This document shows, one piece after another, positions 60,880 through 64,000 of a stretch of DNA of 64,000 nucleotides (positions are counted from its first letter, which is position 1; each line of letters begins with the position of its first letter). The notes under the pieces were generated by a model that was not told where the DNA came from, did no database searches, and was given only the letters and a program-made list of their open reading frames with translations. A program made the translations under genes and the position numbers. Source of the stretch: Oxytricha trifallax (taxonomy: Eukaryota; Ciliophora; Spirotrichea; Sporadotrichida; Oxytrichidae); assembly GCA_000711775.1 (NCBI GenBank), contig ARYC01003183.1, positions 30,648 to 94,647 on the forward strand. The letters are read 5' to 3'.

Positions 60880-61225
60880 AATTCAAAAGGTTTTTGGCAA
60901 TAATATCTCTAAAAGAACTTATCTGCTGATGTATTGAGATGTCTTTTTTGAATAAAGAGCTAAAAAAACTATGATTCGCAGCTTTCTACATCTGGATGAC
61001 ATGTCTAAGGCTCTATTGAATGATAAGAAGATTAAAGCAGATTTGGGAATTCGAAATGACCTCAATCAAAATCCCAAAACCCTTTATGAGGTTTATAAGT
61101 GCTTTGATTTGTAGGGAATTTGTTAGGGGTTGGGGTTATTAATAGGTTTTTATGTGAAATTTATAGTAAATATGTTTAATTTAATCACTCAAAATGCACT
61201 TTAGGATCATGTGATAGAGGTCTGA
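60880..61225 (+). CDS. Repeated-family ORF, 3' part
   Basis: From the ATG at 60971 an open frame of 84 codons (MIRSFLHLDDMSKALLNDKK, DLGIRNDLNQNPKTLYEVYK, ICQGLGLLIGFYVKFIVNMF) ends at TGA 61223-61225. Upstream homologous residues (QYLQKNLSADVLRCL) are in another frame, one base out. The homologous copy at 31590-31935 (-) needs the same +1 change at the same place. The end overlaps the convergent kinase gene by 19 bp. Function unknown. Confidence 0.5.
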
Positions 61226-62462
61226 AGTTTATCTTACTTAACCACAACTCTATCTGCTCTATTTGATATGTTTGATCTTGAGTTTGGTTTTATTATTATT
61301 GACTCTGCCATTTTTTTTATTGATTGAGATGCTCTTGTTTTGTCAATAAATTCCTTTATTCTTTGTTTAGCATCCTTCTCGCATCTTGTAGAGTAGTATT
61401 CATTGCGAGGCATATCGCACTCTATTATTATTGCTGCTAAAGACCACACATCCCACTAAAAGTCACCATCTCTCCAGTCTTCTCTTTCTTGATAGTACCC
61501 TTGAGTTCTCATTACAGTTCCAAGCCTTGATACTTCCATTCTTTAGGCTTTGTTGAAATCGATTATTGCTACTCTTACAGGTGAGAAGTTTATCTTTATA
61601 TTTTCTGGCTTCAAATCTCTGTGAACAAACACTAACTTATGAAGCTCTTTAATACCTTATACGATCTGAGTTGCTATTTATCAAAGTTACTTATGATTCC
61701 TTTGATCTGCTAGGAAATCTCTTAGGGTCATTTCATAGAGTGGAAGTCTGAAAGCAACATGATCTTTAGCAAGGAGAATAGCATCTAGCTTAATTTAGTA
61801 ACTATACTCTATAAACTTTGCTTGAGTGAGTACTTGATACTCATTTGTAAACTCCATCTAATATTTATCATCACTTAAGAGATAGTTGAAGGTATACACT
61901 TTGTATGCATATTGATGATCATTGATAACTTTCTTATAAAAGGAGTCTTCTAATATAAGGCAGCTTTAAAGTGAAGTGTCTAGGTCAATTTAGGCAAGAA
62001 CAGAATTATTTTTATATTAAATTTCAATCATGATCTGTGTGATTTAGGATGCCAGTAGGTTGCGTGATTTCCTCACATATTCTGATTCACTAGCTTGTTC
62101 GAGCTCTACCACTTTCGAAGATTCTCTTGCTTTTCTTTTGTTTAGTAGCTTCAATTCATCTTCATGCTTTTCAATCTCTAAATTTTTCTTGTGAGCTTTT
62201 AAAAGATGCTTCCTTAAATCTCTTGTATGCGAATACTGCTTATGGCACTCGAAGCAATCATACTTTCGTCGAATTTATCATGCTTTAAGTAAACAGTTGG
62301 CTTAGCTTCTCTATGCTCTTTCATATGCCTATCCCAACTAGATTTATGAGCGAAATCTCTCTCACACAGCTCACAAAAGTATACTTCTATTTCTTCAGTT
62401 TGTATAGGAATATCATTAATACCTTTCTCCTCCTCTCTGTCTCCCACACACTTGTTTGCCAT
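61207..62462 (-). pseudogene. C2H2 zinc finger-protein kinase (TBE 57-kDa-like)
   Basis: ATG at 62462-62460. The first finger is FCELCERDFAHKSSWDRHMK followed by EH. After a shift near 62265 comes a second finger (YDCFECHKQYSHTRDLRKHL, then LKAH). A charged linker is followed by a protein-kinase domain: AYKVYTF (candidate VAxK lysine), FVHRDLKPENIKINF (HRD loop, about 61630-61590), VAIIDFNKAQRM (DFN in place of DFG), GTVMRTQGYYQERE (activation segment) and FQWDVWSLAAIIIE (DxW motif). One in-frame TGA lies at 61683-61681 (QL*QIATQIV). The stop is TGA 61209-61207. Zinc fingers plus kinase on one ORF is the described architecture of the TBE transposon 57-kDa protein. Its role in transposition is unknown. 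Confidence 0.8.
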
Positions 62463-62844
62463 TTATTTTCTATTATTAATATCTATTTTAATAACAGAGA
62501 CCTCAAGTGTTAGCTCTGGTAGTTCCTTATGAGAGTTCATCTCACAGCTATCACACTTTTTATTGACGCCAAAGGTAAGTCTCAACTAGTTTGATGGAAG
62601 TGCTGTTGTTTTTCTTAAAATGTTAGCGTTCATATTTAAATTTGAATTTAAAATTATAAAACTGCCTCTATAACTGAGAGCTTATATGAGAGCATTGCAA
62701 GCCTACAAATTTCAAGGGAAGTTCTTAGAGTATAAGAGAAGAAATATGAGTGTTAAGAGACAACCCAGCTCAAAAAATAGGTGAGGAAGTAACAATTTTA
62801 ACTTTCAATTATAAGTTGATTATAGCACGTACCGATTTAGGAGG

Positions 62845-62990
62845 TGCTCCTAATTAAGTACGTACTGTTTTATGAGGTATTTTGTGATTTTATGATTAAA
62901 ATTAGGGTGCTCCTAATTAAGTACTAGCTTTAATTAATGCTCCTAATTAAGTACAGCATTTTATGAGCTGCTCCTAATTAAGTACGTACC
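62845..62990. promoter_or_regulatory. Four-copy 16-bp motif between divergent kinase and P22 genes
   Basis: TGCTCCTAATTAAGTA occurs at 62845-62860, 62908-62923, 62938-62953 and 62969-62984 (spacings 63, 30, 31 bp), all in the same orientation. The first and last copies continue CGTAC, making GTACGTAC palindromes. The cluster lies in the 735-bp gap between two divergent starts, as expected of a shared promoter or a transposase/zinc-finger binding array. Function is inferred from position. Confidence 0.65.
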
Positions 62991-63197
62991 AATTTAAATT
63001 TAAAAATATGGATCTACAACAGTAGAAATTGATATCTATCTCTCAAGTTTGAAACAAGTTCTCAAAACCTTCTCCATATCCTTCTTAGAGGTTGACCTCC
63101 TATATGATACCCATATTTAATAGTAAGTTTTACAGAGGTATATAATTGAAATCAATAAACTTAAATTTGAATATCATTTCTTAGATCTGTAAACAAG

Positions 63198-63990
63198 ATG
63201 GAGTCAATGAATGATGCAATGAAAAGAGTGCAAGCACAAGAATTGATTCAAAGATTTAGAAGTAAGGAGGATTTGCATCGCTACCTGGTGCAGCAAGGTA
63301 ATAAACTCATAGTTGCTAATCTATATTATGTAGTTGGTTTGTTTTTGCCAACGATGGAAGGTACTAAAATATCATTTTTAAGAGCAATACTTTGCGAAGA
63401 CAAGAAAGCCTTGAAAACTTAAGATGTAAAGTTTGCAGAGATTCCAAACTATCCAGAGATTTCAGTGACAAACTTATATGATGATGCTATGAACGACCCG
63501 AGTTTCGCAGTACCTGCTTACTAAGAAGTAGTTGTCAAATAAACTACCTGAAAGAAACTATTTCTTTGGCATACTTGCAACAATTAAAAGTGATTAATTG
63601 AAAGAAATTATTCAAGAATCTCATAAGAAAAGGTACAGCATACAGCATCTCTTCAGAAGATAAAGACAAACAAGGGATCAAGATAAGTGAGAGCTGGCTA
63701 TCAGAGCTGCAGAAGCACCCTTATATTTCAAGTAAGATTTGTAGCTTAACTCTTTAGATAAATCTGGTACTGCCATCTTCTTGATGAAGGAATAGAGCAA
63801 GCTTCACAAAGAGCGAAAGTCGCACACAAAGTATGAAGTTAGCAAGAGACTTTATTCAAATATTTAGCCTCCAGAGTCAATGAACATAGATGCTGGAGCT
63901 GGCAGCAAGAGAAGAAACTTAGGAGGAGAGAAGCAAAAAATTGAAGAAAAGAAAGAGAAGCCAGCTCCCTCTAAAGAATTTTAAATGTGA
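63198..63990 (+). pseudogene. P22 partner gene of element D
   Basis: ATG at 63198 (MESMNDAMKRVQAQELIQRF), then RSKEDLHRYLVQQGNKLIVA, YYVVGLFLPTMEGTK, FLRAILCEDKKALKTQDVKF, EIPNYPEISVTNLYDDAMND, a frame change near 63535, LPERNYFFGILATIKSDQLK, another near 63640, EDKDKQGIKISESWLSELQK, and a basic tail (GAGSKRRNLGGEKQKIEEKK), TGA 63988-63990. The DxFL/LP.../FLRxIL and LP-Y-F-x-IL patterns align with the P22 genes of elements A-C. No intron at the position used in A and B. Confidence 0.65.
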
Positions 63991-64000
63991 CTTATATATT

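Noticed and set aside
62313-62513. 66-codon plus-strand ORF
   Set aside because: Antisense to the first zinc finger of the kinase gene.
1-64000. CRISPR array, bacterial operons, ribosome binding sites
   Set aside because: Genetic code, short introns and transposon content are eukaryotic (ciliate); no regularly spaced repeat-spacer structure exists. The four-copy motif near 62.9 kb is irregular and promoter-located.

Overview
The window looks like germline (micronuclear) DNA of a ciliate. Reading frames become long and recognisable only when TAA and TAG are read as glutamine and TGA is the only stop. The sequence is very AT-rich, and most of its coding content is transposon-type, often broken by frameshifts or single TGA codons. 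Two related genes share short introns (36/29 nt and 32/31 nt) at matching positions. A DD34E transposase, a small partner protein and a C2H2 zinc-finger/kinase protein recur together, which resembles the three-gene TBE transposons of hypotrich (spirotrich) ciliates. I infer a hypotrich-like germline but cannot name the species. No rRNA, tRNA or CRISPR array was recognised.

Layout. 0-1.9 kb: two plus-strand unidentified ORFs. 3.3-10.5 kb: a decayed beta-helix surface-protein-like gene flanked by a long inverted repeat. It carries a 493-bp G-tract-ended inverted-repeat insertion with an 8-bp target duplication, and a second insertion holding a chaperonin CCT-beta gene fragment. 10.9-12.2 kb: a decayed minus-strand gene. 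13.087-23.465 kb: a complete element (element A) with 72-bp terminal inverted repeats beginning AACCCCAAT and flanked by TA. It carries a SecA-type motor ATPase gene, a minus-strand two-intron partner gene (here called P22), a DD34E transposase and an intact 267-codon ORF. 23.5-31 kb: decayed minus- and plus-strand coding stretches around a GC-rich gene island at 27.4-27.9 kb. 31.6-33.4 kb: a decayed repeat-family ORF and nested inverted-repeat elements. 33.7-43.1 kb: a second, more decayed SecA/P22/transposase set (element B), followed by an MT-A70-type adenine methyltransferase gene.

44.2-46 kb: a Ulp1/C48-protease-like coding region. 46.9-48.3 kb: a GC-rich decayed gene resembling YHYH-domain secreted proteins, with a 22-G tract. 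49-51.9 kb: two minus-strand decayed genes. 52.6-56.7 kb: element C, consisting of a C2H2 zinc finger fused to an MT-A70 methyltransferase (minus), a P22 copy (plus) and a DD34E transposase (minus). 57-59 kb: unidentified minus-strand ORFs. 60.97-64 kb: element D, a C2H2 zinc-finger/protein-kinase gene (minus) facing away from a P22 copy (plus), with four copies of a 16-bp motif between them; its transposase may lie beyond the window.

The main biological suggestion is a modular transposon superfamily. A DD34E transposase and the P22 partner form a constant core. Other proteins occupy exchangeable positions: a SecA-like motor, a zinc-finger kinase, a zinc-finger MT-A70 methyltransferase, or a stand-alone MT-A70 gene. 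Many apparent frameshifts fall in homopolymer runs, so sequencing or assembly errors should be separated from true decay before any gene is called dead.
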